Shown here piece by piece: positions 6,638-16,386 of a stretch of 64,000 nt of DNA. Each line of letters begins with the position of its first letter. Within the stretch, counting starts at the first letter, position 1. Source of the DNA: Woodsholea maritima DSM 17123. GTDB lineage: Bacteria > Pseudomonadota > Alphaproteobacteria > Caulobacterales > Maricaulaceae. A program made the translations under genes and the position numbers. The stretch is taken from assembly GCF_000382325.1 (NCBI RefSeq), contig NZ_KB908057.1, positions 114,183 to 178,182 of the forward strand. The letters are read 5' to 3'. The notes beneath the pieces are model-generated. The model saw nothing but the letters and a program-made list of their open reading frames with translations. It was not told the origin of the DNA and made no database searches.

Positions 6638-9625
6638 TTAATTGCGCCAGATCAGGCCAAGCCACACCGTGCGTCCAACTTCGGTTTCACGCGCTAACAG
6701 GCCAAAGGGCCGTTCGGTAATGCGGCTTGCTTGCGTCAGGTTTTGCACCTCAAAACTGCTCGTCAGGCGCTGCGTTATCTGCCAGCGCGCTTGCAGATCA
6801 ATCTGGGTGCGGGGCTGGGCGATCACATCGCGATAGGCATATTCACTATCAATCGCAGTGGGAAATTGGCTGACCCAGTGATAGCCAAGCGTGAAGCCAA
6901 AGGGCGCGCGGTCATAGCCCAGCATCAGATTGATCGACATTTCGGGCTGGTTTAGAAAAGCATTATACTGACGGTTTTGCGGATCCATGCCTTGTCCTGG
7001 CAGGGTGAATTCACTGCCGATAAGGACCGCATTGCCGGAGATCAGCCAGCCCCGCCAGGCTTCGGGCAGGGTGAAATCTAAATCCTTGGCAAAGCTCAGC
7101 TCCAGCCCATAAAGCGCCGCACTGGTGAGATTGACCGGCTGGGACAGATTGACCGTAACGGTCTGATCTTTTAACGCGTAATTGGATAACGTGCGACGGT
7201 TGATGAAGATCAAGTCACTGATATGTTTGTAAAAAGGTGCTGCCGCGATATAGCTGTGACCCTCGTCAAAATAATACTCAATCGAGGCATCAATATTATC
7301 AGACACCTGGGGGCGAATGTTGGGATTGCCGCGCACCAGGCGATAATTTTGTGCGCCATTAACTGGCGGGGACAGCGCTTCACGTGTGGCATAGGTGTTA
7401 TAGGCGGGCCGGCCTAAAGTGCGGCTATAGCCAAGACGCAAGGTCAATTGATCGGTGACATCCATCCGACCCGCGAGCGAGGGTAACAGCGTTTCATAAT
7501 GCGAGCGCACATGATGGGGTGTGAATTGCTCGGCATCTTCCGTCACATCTTCAATCGTGGCATCGCGAATGAAGTTATCGACCTTGACCGTCACATCTTC
7601 ATAGCGCGCGCCGCCGGTCAGGGTGAAAGGGCCTTTTTCCCACCGCGCCAACAGATAGGGCGCGTAGATGTGCTCTGTAAGGGTAAAGTCATCTTGCAGG
7701 CTATTGCTGGATCGGTCGATAGTTTTAGGCCGGCCCACCCGGTTCCATTCGGCCAGATGGGGGCTGGGGTCGGTGAGATAGAAGAGCTGCTCACTGGGAT
7801 GAAAGCCCCGAACCCGTTGGAACAGAAAGCTTGCCGCGCTCAGGCCTGTGCCGGTGCGCCCCTCGACATAGTCCTCATCATAGCGGATATTGCGCAGGGT
7901 CAGCGCCAGTCCAGCCTTTAATGACAGCGCGCCTGAAAAGCCTGCAGGCTGATAGCTTAACGCATTGTCGAAGAAGGTAATGCTTTGGCGACTTTCGAAA
8001 TCGCGATCGCGAATATAATTCTCGCTAATATAGCTGGGATCGGCCAACAGCTCGGGATGCTCAAAGCGCAATTGGGTATGATAAGGCGTGATGTCATAGG
8101 TGAAAGCCAGATCAGTGGAGACTTCTTTGAACGCCGACATCACCCGGGTTAGATCGGCACGCGCCTGCGAATAGGACGCCACACTGCGTAGGTGCCAAGT
8201 CTGATTAAAATCATGATGAAGTTGGCCGGTGAGAATTAAAGTCTCGCGCTTTTGCGGCTGATAGACGGAGCCGGTTTGGTGCAGCACATAGGGCCATAGC
8301 CCCGTCGTGGGGGTTTGGTTGAGCGGCGGTGTGAGCCCGTCTTCGCCGACAAACAAATGCTCAAAACGGTATTCGGTTTCCAGCTCTGAAAACACTCCGC
8401 CATAGAGCGTCGCCTCGGTATGATCATTGGGGCGATATTCCAGTTTGGCACTGGCGCTGAACCGTTCGCGGTCATTATCGAAGATAAAGATCTGATTGCG
8501 GTGCGCGGCGGGCATGCCATTACTGGTCGCCGGATCAAAGGTCTCTTCGCCTTCATCCGTATAGAAGCGAATGGCATGGCCGATTTCGGCCGGTTTCCAT
8601 TCATAATTGGTCGAGAAATGGCGCTGATGGGACAGCGCCCCGACCAGGCCCCAGCTTTGATGACGCCCAAAGGTGCGCGTATAGACCAGATCGAAGCGGT
8701 CATCTGGGCCATCATCAATCTTATAGCGCCCGGCGGTTGAGTTATGGCCCAGCCCGGCACGCAGGGTGAAGCCGGGCACACTGTCAAAGGCGCTGCGGGT
8801 GACCAGATTGAGCTGACCGCTTAAGGCTTGGCCAATTTTATCCGGCGTCATGGCCTTGATGACTTCAAAGCGGATGAGGTTTGAAGGCGGGATAAACTCA
8901 ATCGTTGAAGCGCGTGAGCCGCCTCCGGTCAAAGCCTCGGAGGCGATGGCCAGCGGCACGCCATCTAAAGTCACAAGGTTATAAGAGGAATCCACCCCGC
9001 GAATGACCAGGCTTTCAGCCGTATCCCCAGAGCGGTCATTGGCAATACCCGAGGCCCCCACACTGCTGACCCCGACAATGCGTTGGGCGACCTGCACCGC
9101 GGTCAGATCGGGTAAAAGGCCAATTTGATCAAAACTCATCACATCCATCAGACCGTCGGCTTGATACTTGGCCGCGATGGACGATTGATTGAGCAGGCGT
9201 GCCCCCATCACCACAATCCGCTCATCATAGGTCGGCATGGAGGCCGCGATGGGCAGGTTTTCAGTCATGGGGCGGGGTGTCGTGACGGGTGCCACGCGGC
9301 GCGGTCGCACGACAAAGCCCGCCTCGGTTTCGATCAACTCAATATTTGCATCATTGACGAGGCGGGTTAGCGCATCGAGCGGCGTAAAGTTTCCCTCCAG
9401 CGTACGGGACATGCGCCCCTGGGCGAGCCCTGGTGCAATGGCAATGGGCCGATCGGTTTGAGCTGAGAAAACCTGTAGCGCCTCAACCAGAGGCTGGGCC
9501 GGAATGACAAATTCAAGCCTAGGGCTTGTCGTTTGGCCAGCGGCGAGGGGGGGTGTGAGCATCCACACCAGGCAAAGACTGAAGATTGTCCCGAACAAGA
9601 CGTTGAGACGGATCAAATTCCACAT
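6638..9625 (-). CDS. TonB-dependent transducer receptor with STN domain
   Basis: A 995-residue receptor. It has an N-terminal signal segment (about 1-31), then an STN domain at about 37-108 (LEFVIPAQPLVEALQVFSAQ ... GFVVRP), which in FecA-type transducers contacts the anti-sigma FecR in the periplasm. The plug has VAQRIVGVSSVGASG and LVIRGVDSSYNLVTLDGVPL, and the long beta-barrel has FTLTGGARYEDVTVKV and a GYSRTLGRPAYN segment. It follows fecR and fecI-type genes in the same direction, so it is very likely the ligand sensor of that module. The C-terminus (LGLIWRN) lacks the usual terminal aromatic residue, a mild oddity. The GGGGG ribosome site nearly touches the ATG, so the start could be a few codons downstream. 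Confidence 0.92.
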   Translation of the reverse strand: MWNLIRLNVLFGTIFSLCLVWMLTPPLAAGQTTSPRLEFVIPAQPLVEALQVFSAQTDRPIAIAPGLAQGRMSRTLEGNFTPLDALTRLVNDANIELIETEAGFVVRPRRVAPVTTPRPMTENLPIAASMPTYDERIVVMGARLLNQSSIAAKYQADGLMDVMSFDQIGLLPDLTAVQVAQRIVGVSSVGASGIANDRSGDTAESLVIRGVDSSYNLVTLDGVPLAIASEALTGGGSRASTIEFIPPSNLIRFEVIKAMTPDKIGQALSGQLNLVTRSAFDSVPGFTLRAGLGHNSTAGRYKIDDGPDDRFDLVYTRTFGRHQSWGLVGALSHQRHFSTNYEWKPAEIGHAIRFYTDEGEETFDPATSNGMPAAHRNQIFIFDNDRERFSASAKLEYRPNDHTEATLYGGVFSELETEYRFEHLFVGEDGLTPPLNQTPTTGLWPYVLHQTGSVYQPQKRETLILTGQLHHDFNQTWHLRSVASYSQARADLTRVMSAFKEVSTDLAFTYDITPYHTQLRFEHPELLADPSYISENYIRDRDFESRQSITFFDNALSYQPAGFSGALSLKAGLALTLRNIRYDEDYVEGRTGTGLSAASFLFQRVRGFHPSEQLFYLTDPSPHLAEWNRVGRPKTIDRSSNSLQDDFTLTEHIYAPYLLARWEKGPFTLTGGARYEDVTVKVDNFIRDATIEDVTEDAEQFTPHHVRSHYETLLPSLAGRMDVTDQLTLRLGYSRTLGRPAYNTYATREALSPPVNGAQNYRLVRGNPNIRPQVSDNIDASIEYYFDEGHSYIAAAPFYKHISDLIFINRRTLSNYALKDQTVTVNLSQPVNLTSAALYGLELSFAKDLDFTLPEAWRGWLISGNAVLIGSEFTLPGQGMDPQNRQYNAFLNQPEMSINLMLGYDRAPFGFTLGYHWVSQFPTAIDSEYAYRDVIAQPRTQIDLQARWQITQRLTSSFEVQNLTQASRITERPFGLLARETEVGRTVWLGLIWRN

Positions 9626-9707
9626 GCCCCCTGATTGGCTGTAACCGCGCGGTCATAGCCGTTTGTACGGGGTAATGCATGAATATTATGACATCACAGT
9701 GAAGGCG

Positions 9708-10730
9708 TCAGCGGATCTCAATACGCGTTTCAGTAATGTCGAGCTCTAAATCTTCCAAATCTGAGATCAGGCCCAGGGTTTCTATAGGCTGATCCAGGCG
9801 GAATCGCCCGGTCACAGGCAGGTCTGAATGACGCGCGGATACCCAGATGCGTTGCGGGGTATAACGGGCCAGCGTTTCAACGGCCCCTTCTAAGGGCTCA
9901 TCTTCAAACACGATCCAGCCGGTGCGCCAATCCTCGAGGCTCGCCGGATTAAAGACGCTGACCTGGGGATGAAGACCGGGCAGGATGCGCGTCCACTGAC
10001 CGGCCTGCAGCATCATCGGGTCTTGGCTTTGATCAAAACTGACAGCGACGACGCCCTCGAAGACTTTGACGATGACATCCTGACCGCGCTGTTCGACATC
10101 AAATTCAGTGCCGACCGCGCGTACATCCACGCCTTGGGTGCTGACCACGAAGGGCCGCTCGCGATCGGGAGCAACATCGAAATAGGCTTGGCCTGTGTTC
10201 AGGGCTATGGCGCGGCGGTCATCGCTAAAGCTGACATGGATACCCGATTGCGCATTCAAGAGGATGTGCGAGCCATCGTCCAAGGCCACATCCTGGGTCA
10301 CGCCGGTCAGGCTCGCATAATTCTGGCTTTGCGGCGCATTGTCCGTATCAACTTGCATCATGAAGAGCGCTACCGCGACCATAAGGCTGGCTGCAATCGC
10401 TCCGGCAGCCCCCATCCAGGCCCAATGACGGGTGAGCGCGGCAGGTTTGGCGCGTGGTTTAAAGCTGAGAATTTCAGCGCTTGTCTCATTGGGCTCCGCA
10501 TAAAGCTCTACGGCTGCGGCGATCATAGCCTCATCGCTCCACGTGCCCCCCATGGCCAGGAAGGCTTCACGGCGCTGGGCATTATCGCCAATCCAGGCCG
10601 CGCTTTCGCGCGTGCGCTCAGGCTCATCCAGCAAGGCGAGATGCGCTGCGGTTTCCAGCTCCGCTTCGGACAGGGTGCGCCAATGCGCGCGTGATGTGGG
10701 GTCAGTGGGTTTATTATTCATCATTATCAC
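9708..10730 (-). CDS. FecR-family anti-sigma factor / transmembrane regulator
   Basis: A 340-residue inner-membrane regulator. The cytoplasmic N-terminal region (about 15-60, DUF4880-like, with ARREAF-type helices) would bind the sigma factor. One membrane helix spans about 104-125 (WMGAAGAIAASLMVAVALFMM). The periplasmic FecR domain follows (about 143-240, with VALDDGSHILLNAQSG, GQAYFDVAPDRERPFVV and VRAVGTEFDVEQRG). The C-terminal part from about 265 resembles a DUF4974/STN-like contact region. The gene overlaps the 3' end of the sigma gene by 17 bases, indicating translational coupling, and precedes the STN receptor. In this signalling class, receptor occupancy is passed via FecR to free the sigma factor. 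Confidence 0.93.
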   Translation of the reverse strand: MIMMNNKPTDPTSRAHWRTLSEAELETAAHLALLDEPERTRESAAWIGDNAQRREAFLAMGGTWSDEAMIAAAVELYAEPNETSAEILSFKPRAKPAALTRHWAWMGAAGAIAASLMVAVALFMMQVDTDNAPQSQNYASLTGVTQDVALDDGSHILLNAQSGIHVSFSDDRRAIALNTGQAYFDVAPDRERPFVVSTQGVDVRAVGTEFDVEQRGQDVIVKVFEGVVAVSFDQSQDPMMLQAGQWTRILPGLHPQVSVFNPASLEDWRTGWIVFEDEPLEGAVETLARYTPQRIWVSARHSDLPVTGRFRLDQPIETLGLISDLEDLELDITETRIEIR

Positions 10731-11238
10731 CGAAACCGGCCTGATCCATATAGAGCGTCACTTTCACCAGCGCGCTTGCCATATGTTTCTCTACGGATTT
10801 TACTGAAATTCCAAGGGCTTTTGCAATCTCTGTGCGCGTTTGACCTTGCACGCGGCGCCGAATGAATACCTCACGCTTCAGCTCGGGCAGGGTTTTTAGC
10901 GCCGCTAAAAACACATCCCATTTATGCTTGAAGGCGATCTGATCTTCTAAAATAGGCCCATCATCGGCCAGATTGTCATCAATCTCGGTAACATCCACGC
11001 GCCGGGCTTTATAGCGATCCGTGATCGTATTTTGCGCCACTTTGAAGGCATAGGACAAGGGCTTGTCGTCGCGAATCTCGCTTTGGCTCGCTAGAATTTT
11101 CGTCAACGTGTCCTGATAGACATCCTCAATATCGCCCTTATTGGCCACACGCCGGGCGATAAAGCCCTTCAGCCTTGCGTCCTGGGCAATGATCTTGGCC
11201 ACAAAGCGGTGGCGCATTTTATTCAACATAATCTGCAC
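10714..11238 (-). CDS. FecI-like ECF sigma factor (leftward module)
   Basis: A 174-residue sigma-70 family protein of the ECF class. Region 2 runs about 10-80 (ARRVANKGDIEDVYQDTLTK, then SYAFKVAQNTITDRYKARR). Region 4 is a C-terminal helix-turn-helix (VQGQTRTEIAKALGISVKSV, ending EKHMASALVKV). It would direct RNA polymerase to the adjacent receptor genes when its anti-sigma FecR partner, whose gene overlaps its end, is signalled. The first start is GTG at 11238; ATG at 11229 is also reasonable. It is divergent from a second FecI-like gene at 11523. The name fecI is avoided because nothing shows ferric citrate as the ligand. Confidence 0.92.
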   Translation of the reverse strand: MQIMLNKMRHRFVAKIIAQDARLKGFIARRVANKGDIEDVYQDTLTKILASQSEIRDDKPLSYAFKVAQNTITDRYKARRVDVTEIDDNLADDGPILEDQIAFKHKWDVFLAALKTLPELKREVFIRRRVQGQTRTEIAKALGISVKSVEKHMASALVKVTLYMDQAGFGDNDE

Positions 11239-11522
11239 CGCTGGGATCTGGCCTTTTTCGTGTGATCGCGATCTTATAGCTCTTGATACCCCAAAAGGGT
11301 TACACCTAAAGACAACGATACAAGGCGTGCCGGCCCCCCATAATAAAGTGTATTCTCTGCACTTTGGGACTTAACCCCAAGCCATATCGCCAGAATATGT
11401 CAATTTTTTAAAGGTGGTGCGCGCTTGATCGCGCCCCAAAAAGAAGCTACCGCGCAGGGCCATGTGGTTCAAGCCAGCATGAGGGGCAGCTTGGACTTTG
11501 GCTTACAGGTCGGGCGCGGGTC
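11239..11522. promoter_or_regulatory. divergent promoter region between two FecI-like genes
   Basis: 284 bases separate two outward-facing sigma-factor genes, so both modules must be started from here. I cannot point to a confident -35/-10 pair or a Fur-like box. The only clear local symmetry is a short AAAGTG/CACTTT hairpin at 11345-11365. Confidence 0.5.
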
Positions 11523-12080
11523 GTGGTTTTCATACGTTTAGGGCAGGGCGCAGAGCCAGAACGCACGCGATCGCGTCAGCTTGATCGCCTCTACCGCCAA
11601 TGCTGGGATCATTTATGCCGACGCTTGCGCAAAGTCTTTGGCGAAGGTCCTCCCGACCCGGAAGATTTGGCCCAATATGCCTTTGAGCGTTTTGCCGGGC
11701 TTGCGGATTTTGACACGATTGATAATCCCAAGGCTTATCTGTTTAAAATCGCCCATAATCAGGGGTTAAACGCTCATAATCGTCAAACGACGGCCCGGCG
11801 CTTTGTGGAGCAGGAATTACACGCGCATGGTGTCTCGCTGCAGGATAACCAAAGCGTGGATGGTATCCATCATACGCGCAAGCGCTTGCGTTTAACCTTA
11901 CAGGCGATTAAAGCGCTGAGCCCCAAACAGCGCGATGTCTTGATCCGTCATCGCATTTATGGCGAAACTTTTGCTGAAATCCGCGCTGATACTGGGATGA
12001 GCCAAGGTGATATTTCACGCCAGTTACAAGCCGCGCTCGCGCAGTTACAAGCCGCGAGCCCCTCTGGAGAGGGAAAATGA
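11523..12080 (+). CDS. FecI-like ECF sigma factor (rightward module)
   Basis: A 185-residue ECF sigma factor starting at GTG 11523. Region 2 spans about 20-85 (PPDPEDLAQYAFERFAGL and PKAYLFKIAHNQGLNAHNRQ) and region 4 spans about 125-175 (LSPKQRDVLIRHRIYGETF, then GMSQGDISRQLQAALAQLQ). Its stop codon overlaps the start of the downstream FecR-type gene in an ATGA arrangement, so the two are translationally coupled. It is only distantly similar to the sigma factor of the leftward module, so the pair looks like two independent signalling systems placed back to back rather than a recent duplication. Confidence 0.91.
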   Translation: MVFIRLGQGAEPERTRSRQLDRLYRQCWDHLCRRLRKVFGEGPPDPEDLAQYAFERFAGLADFDTIDNPKAYLFKIAHNQGLNAHNRQTTARRFVEQELHAHGVSLQDNQSVDGIHHTRKRLRLTLQAIKALSPKQRDVLIRHRIYGETFAEIRADTGMSQGDISRQLQAALAQLQAASPSGEGK

Positions 12081-13144
12081 GCATGACACACGATCTTTAC
12101 CGCCCAGAGGGTTTTGAGCATGCACGCTCCATCGAAGAAGAGGCGCGCCTGTGGTTGATTGAGATTTACGCGCAGTCTTTAACGCAAGACGTCCAGGCTG
12201 GGTTTCGCGACTGGCTCTCACGCTCGCCTGACCATAGTGCCGCTTATGCCCGCTTAGAGCGGAGTTGGCGAGATTTGGTCCTGATTGAGGGCCTTGAAGA
12301 TCTGACCTCGCATCGGCGCGTGGGACTTGGCGCACGTTTGAAACGGGTCTGGGGCGAACGTCCGATGTCCAGCTGGAATGTGACGGCAGGATTGGCCGGA
12401 GCTTTGGCTCTGGTGTGTCTCACGGCGCTCGTGGGTATCTCTATGATAACCGCGTCACGCTCTGTCATAGACTCGCCGCGAACATATATCGCCTATCAAA
12501 CCGCGATGGGGCAAAGCCGCAGTGTGACTTTAGAGGACGGCAGCATCATCACCCTGGGTGCGGCAACGCATCTGGATGTTCATCTGGGCGTGGAAAGCCG
12601 CGATCTGATCCTGCATGAGGGACAAGCCTATTTCGATGTTGCCCGTGATGAGGCCCGCCCTTTCAAAGTGGATGCAGGCAGTGCGCAGATCCGGGTTTTG
12701 GGGACTGAATTTGATATTCGCCGCGCGCCGCGCGGTGTTGAAGTGATTGTTGCCGAAGGTGAAGTTGGCGTGCATTCAGTGCATGACCCCAGGGGTGATT
12801 TTACACCTGAAAATCCTTTGCGAGCTGGCCAGCAAGTGCGCATCGCACCAGGTGAGCCCGTGAGTCAAGTGATGGAGGCCAATCTGGAAACCGCCTTTGA
12901 TTGGCGCGAAGGGCGTCTCTCCTATGCGGATGCGCCTTTGGAAGATGTTATCGCGGATCTTAATCGCTATCGCGCGGTGCCGATTATTCTGTCGGGGCGT
13001 GAGCTAAGAGATATCCGCGTGACGACGGCCTTTGATATTGCGCGTCAGGACCAGTTTCTGGCCATGGTGATCCGCAGCTATAATCTCAAACAGACCATCA
13101 CGCCCGATCGCATCCTGCTCTACCGCGAAGTTGCGCGAAACTAA
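12077..13144 (+). CDS. FecR-family anti-sigma factor (rightward module)
   Basis: A 355-residue anti-sigma regulator. The N-terminal DUF4880-type helices are EEEARLWLIEIYAQSL and FRDWLSRSPDHSAAYARLE (about 20-62). One membrane helix lies at about 102-124. The periplasmic FecR domain follows (VTLEDGSIITLGAATHLDVH, GQAYFDVARDEARPFKV, RVLGTEFDIRRAPRG). The C-terminal segment with LSYADAPLEDVIADLNRY resembles the DUF4974/STN-like contact domain. It is coupled to the sigma gene by a 4-base overlap and followed by an STN receptor about 170 bases on. By family knowledge it holds the sigma factor until the receptor signals. Confidence 0.93.
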   Translation: MSMTHDLYRPEGFEHARSIEEEARLWLIEIYAQSLTQDVQAGFRDWLSRSPDHSAAYARLERSWRDLVLIEGLEDLTSHRRVGLGARLKRVWGERPMSSWNVTAGLAGALALVCLTALVGISMITASRSVIDSPRTYIAYQTAMGQSRSVTLEDGSIITLGAATHLDVHLGVESRDLILHEGQAYFDVARDEARPFKVDAGSAQIRVLGTEFDIRRAPRGVEVIVAEGEVGVHSVHDPRGDFTPENPLRAGQQVRIAPGEPVSQVMEANLETAFDWREGRLSYADAPLEDVIADLNRYRAVPIILSGRELRDIRVTTAFDIARQDQFLAMVIRSYNLKQTITPDRILLYREVARN

Positions 13145-13312
13145 CCTAGCGCCGTAGATTTGATGACGAATTGACCTTTGTTCCGTGATGTTTTTGTGAA
13201 ATGCGCTAAAACTGCGGAATAAAAACCGCTCCCACCTGTCTTGTGTGCGTAAGGGATAATTGTGCGAACGCTTATCCGGGGGATGAAGCCTCGCACCAGC
13301 ACATGTGAGCGG

Positions 13313-16291
13313 ATGATGACACAGACAAAACGGTTGAAGTTCTGGCTGACCGGCGCGGTTTCGGCCTCAACCTTGATGATGGCGGGCGCAGCTTGGGGGC
13401 AAGGCGCGCAAACGCATTTCGATATTCCTGCGCAAGGCTTGGGCCAAGCCCTGACCCAACTTTCCGATCAGGCCGGGATTAGCATTTTTGCGCCCGCTGA
13501 TTTGGTTGCGGGAAAGCGTGCCCCGGCTTTAAGCGGTACGCACTCAACCCAGGATGCGCTGAATCAGCTGTTGGCGGGTTCCGGCCTGGTCGCGGTTCGC
13601 GATGAAAGCGGGGCCGTTTTGATCCGCGCGCGTGAAGAGGCGAGCGCCCCTGTCGCGACACCAACCCGCCAGGCTCAGGCCGATGGTCCGGTTGAAGTCA
13701 TCACGGTGACGGGTGAGCGCGCCATCAATCTTGCCGACATTGCGCAAAAACGGGCTGTGGATCAAGTTTATGACTCGATCAATGTCGATGAAATCGGGGC
13801 CTTGCCAGATTTCAATATTCCTGATGCCTTTCGCCGTGTAGCGGGTGTATCAGCGATCTTTGATGAAGACGAAGGTCAGTTCGTGACGGCACGCGGTATG
13901 CCGCTGTCTTACAATTATACGACATTTGATGGCATGGGTGTGGCCACCGTTGGTGGTTTTGGCGATGGCTCGCGCAATGTCAATATGCAGGCGATCCCGC
14001 GCACGGCCATTAAGCGCTTAGAGATTTTCAAGACCCATACACCTGATTTGGATTTGGGCTGGATCGGGGGCTATTTCAATGCTGAAACCCGCTCTGCCTT
14101 TGACGCGGATGGGCTTTATTTTGTTGGCCGTGGGCAACTGAATTACTACACCATGGATGATGTGCCGAATGTGGCGGATGTCGGCGCGGACCTCAGTGGG
14201 ACGCTGGGTGGGCGTGCAGAGTTCACATTTTCCAACACGTTCGGGAATAATGACCAATTCGGCATTCTGTTTGCCGGGACGTATTATTATAAAAGTCGTG
14301 ATCAGTGGAAGTATGAGGAGAATTCAACTCGCCATTTCGGGCCTGATGCCAATAATGATGGTGTAGGGGACATAAATTTCCCAGCCCACTCAAAGCATCT
14401 TTATTACACCAATATGCTAGAGCGTTATGGCGCTTTGGTGAAACTGGAATGGCAGCCTTTTGCGAACACCAACCTGTCATGGAGTAACTTTGTATACTCC
14501 ATGTTTGAAAGCGAAACCCGGATGCAGAATAATCTGCACGGCTTTCATCTCGATACAAAGTATCTAGGGCCAGATGGGTACCCGGTTGCCAATCCGGCGG
14601 ATACAAAGACAGATTTTTATTTTGATACGCCAACCTCGGGTACGTTCCGTGGTCTTTATGGTAAAATGGCGCTGAACTATTTCCCGAATGATCGCCAGCA
14701 TTTTGGTTCAATCCTAAATCTTGATCACACTTTTGCGAATGAGGCTGAATTGTCCTTGGCCCTGGGTGTGACCACGGCTCAACATGGCGATGATTTTATT
14801 CCTGAGGTTGATTTGCGCACAAAAGAGGTGCTGTCAGGGCGTTGGGAATTGCGCGGTGTGAACCACTATTTTGAGTTGGATGAAGCCTCACGCACATGTT
14901 TCTATAGCGAAGCCTGCTACACAAATGTGGCTAATAACAGCTCACGCAGCCGGTATAGCCATGAACGCGTGTGGACCTTGCGCGGTGATTATGACTGGCA
15001 TACACGCGGTTATGCGGGTTTCGGTTTCAAGCTGGGCTTTGAAGTGCGTGACCTGGATCGCAAGCGCGATAACGAAAAAATCCGCTATGTCCGTCCCAAT
15101 AATCAGGCTTTGCCCGATGGCTATCTGATCATGACGGATTTTGAGTTGCCTCAGCAACCGGGTCGTCCCGCTGCCTTCATCGACTTGGATGCCTTTAATG
15201 CCCGCGCAGACTTCACGATCGATGAAGACAATACCTATCACGAGGGTCTGCAAAACGACTTCAACTATACGGAGCAAGTCCGCGCCGGTTATCTGATGGG
15301 CACATATACCGGTGACCGCTTTAAGTTGATCGGCGGTCTTCGTTATGAAGATGTCGATGTGGGGGGCTGGTATTATGCCCGCCGTGATGTTCCAGGACGT
15401 GATCTGTTTATTCCTCAAGAGATTGATGGGGGGTATGATTTCCTCAAACCTTCTGCCCTGTTCATGTATGATGTGTCTGAGGATTTGCGTTTTAAAGCGG
15501 CTTTCAGTCAGACTTTGGGTCGCCCAAATCCAGATCAGGTGGCAACATCGGGTGAAAAAGTCAGCATCAATGATGTCGGTGAAATGACGGCAGTGACACG
15601 CGGCAATCCAGATCTGCGCCCGCGTCAGTCCAATAACTATGACCTCAGCTTGGAATATTTCTTTGATGGAGAGGAGAGCTTGTTCTCTATTGGTTTCTTC
15701 CACAAAGATATATCTGACGAAATCGTTCAAACGCTAAAAGTCGAAACCATCGTTTTTGAAGGCGTTGAATACCCCGACGTAGAAGTTAAGCAGCCGCGTA
15801 ATATCGAAGGCAGCCGTGTGACAGGTATTGAGTCTCAGCTGATTAAAAGTCGGTTGGATTTCTTGCCTGCCCCCTTTGACCGCTTCGGTTTCCGCGGCAA
15901 TCTGATGTGGACCGATGCTGAATTGCGCGTCCCTGCGGGCGATGACGTCGTCACGCTGGATTATTTGCCTTATCAAGCAGGCTGGGTGGGTAATGCGGCC
16001 CTGACCTATTACTGGCCGCAAGGTGTTGAGACGCGTTTGGCTTACTCCTATTTGGGACCACGCCGCACCTCTGCGACAACCAATCTGGGTTCAGACAAGC
16101 AATGGGATACGTTCCAAACCTGGGATTTCGCGGTGCGTTATCGCTTGAATGACCAGTTGCGTATCGAGTTTGATGCCAAGAATTTGACCGATGAAAATCG
16201 TGAAAGCTATCGCGGGCCTAAGCTGGACCTTCAAGATAGCTATGTCGAATTTGGGCGCTCTTACTATCTCGGTGTGACCTATCGTTACTAA
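13313..16291 (+). CDS. TonB-dependent transducer receptor with STN domain (rightward module)
   Basis: A 992-residue receptor. The start at 13313 is preferred because it gives a compact signal peptide (1-30, ending GAAWGQ); a GTG at 13262 would add 17 residues ahead of it. The STN domain is at about 36-106 (HFDIPAQGLGQALTQLSDQA ... AVLIRARE). A TonB-box-like VEVITVTGERA comes next, then the plug (GALPDFNIPDAFRRVAGV, RGMPLSYNYTTFDGMGVATV) and a large barrel ending in YYLGVTYRY with a terminal aromatic residue. The module order sigma, FecR, receptor is that of cell-surface signalling systems. Genes for two secreted hydrolases follow in the same direction, suggesting that a ligand is processed outside and then imported. 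Confidence 0.93.
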   Translation: MMTQTKRLKFWLTGAVSASTLMMAGAAWGQGAQTHFDIPAQGLGQALTQLSDQAGISIFAPADLVAGKRAPALSGTHSTQDALNQLLAGSGLVAVRDESGAVLIRAREEASAPVATPTRQAQADGPVEVITVTGERAINLADIAQKRAVDQVYDSINVDEIGALPDFNIPDAFRRVAGVSAIFDEDEGQFVTARGMPLSYNYTTFDGMGVATVGGFGDGSRNVNMQAIPRTAIKRLEIFKTHTPDLDLGWIGGYFNAETRSAFDADGLYFVGRGQLNYYTMDDVPNVADVGADLSGTLGGRAEFTFSNTFGNNDQFGILFAGTYYYKSRDQWKYEENSTRHFGPDANNDGVGDINFPAHSKHLYYTNMLERYGALVKLEWQPFANTNLSWSNFVYSMFESETRMQNNLHGFHLDTKYLGPDGYPVANPADTKTDFYFDTPTSGTFRGLYGKMALNYFPNDRQHFGSILNLDHTFANEAELSLALGVTTAQHGDDFIPEVDLRTKEVLSGRWELRGVNHYFELDEASRTCFYSEACYTNVANNSSRSRYSHERVWTLRGDYDWHTRGYAGFGFKLGFEVRDLDRKRDNEKIRYVRPNNQALPDGYLIMTDFELPQQPGRPAAFIDLDAFNARADFTIDEDNTYHEGLQNDFNYTEQVRAGYLMGTYTGDRFKLIGGLRYEDVDVGGWYYARRDVPGRDLFIPQEIDGGYDFLKPSALFMYDVSEDLRFKAAFSQTLGRPNPDQVATSGEKVSINDVGEMTAVTRGNPDLRPRQSNNYDLSLEYFFDGEESLFSIGFFHKDISDEIVQTLKVETIVFEGVEYPDVEVKQPRNIEGSRVTGIESQLIKSRLDFLPAPFDRFGFRGNLMWTDAELRVPAGDDVVTLDYLPYQAGWVGNAALTYYWPQGVETRLAYSYLGPRRTSATTNLGSDKQWDTFQTWDFAVRYRLNDQLRIEFDAKNLTDENRESYRGPKLDLQDSYVEFGRSYYLGVTYRY

Positions 16292-16301
16292 GTCCTGATC
16301 C

Positions 16302-16326
16302 GAGCCTGTGGTCAGGTCACAGGCTC
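16302..16326 (+). terminator. hairpin after the rightward TonB receptor
   Basis: GAGCCTGTG (16302-16310) pairs with CACAGGCTC (16318-16326), a perfect 9-bp stem ten bases after the receptor stop. No T-run follows directly. It is the first of two consecutive hairpins before the next gene. Confidence 0.5.
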
Positions 16327-16331
16327 ATCCG

Positions 16332-16374
16332 CTCCGGCGCAATTGCACGAACCCCCTGGGTGATTGCGCCGGAG
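16332..16374 (+). terminator. long hairpin overlapping the ribosome site of the PI-PLC-like gene
   Basis: CTCCGGCGCAAT (16332-16343) pairs with ATTGCGCCGGAG (16363-16374), a 12-bp GC-rich stem, followed by TACTTT. The 3' arm ends in GGAG, the only plausible ribosome-binding sequence for the ATG at 16387. The structure could therefore be a partial terminator, a translation-limiting hairpin, or both. Confidence 0.55.
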
Positions 16375-16386
16375 TACTTTGATAAA

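Noticed and set aside
9708..11238. Naming the signalling genes fecI and fecR with ferric citrate as ligand
   Set aside because: The family match is clear, but no fecBCDE transport genes are present and secreted phosphodiesterase genes suggest an organic ligand.
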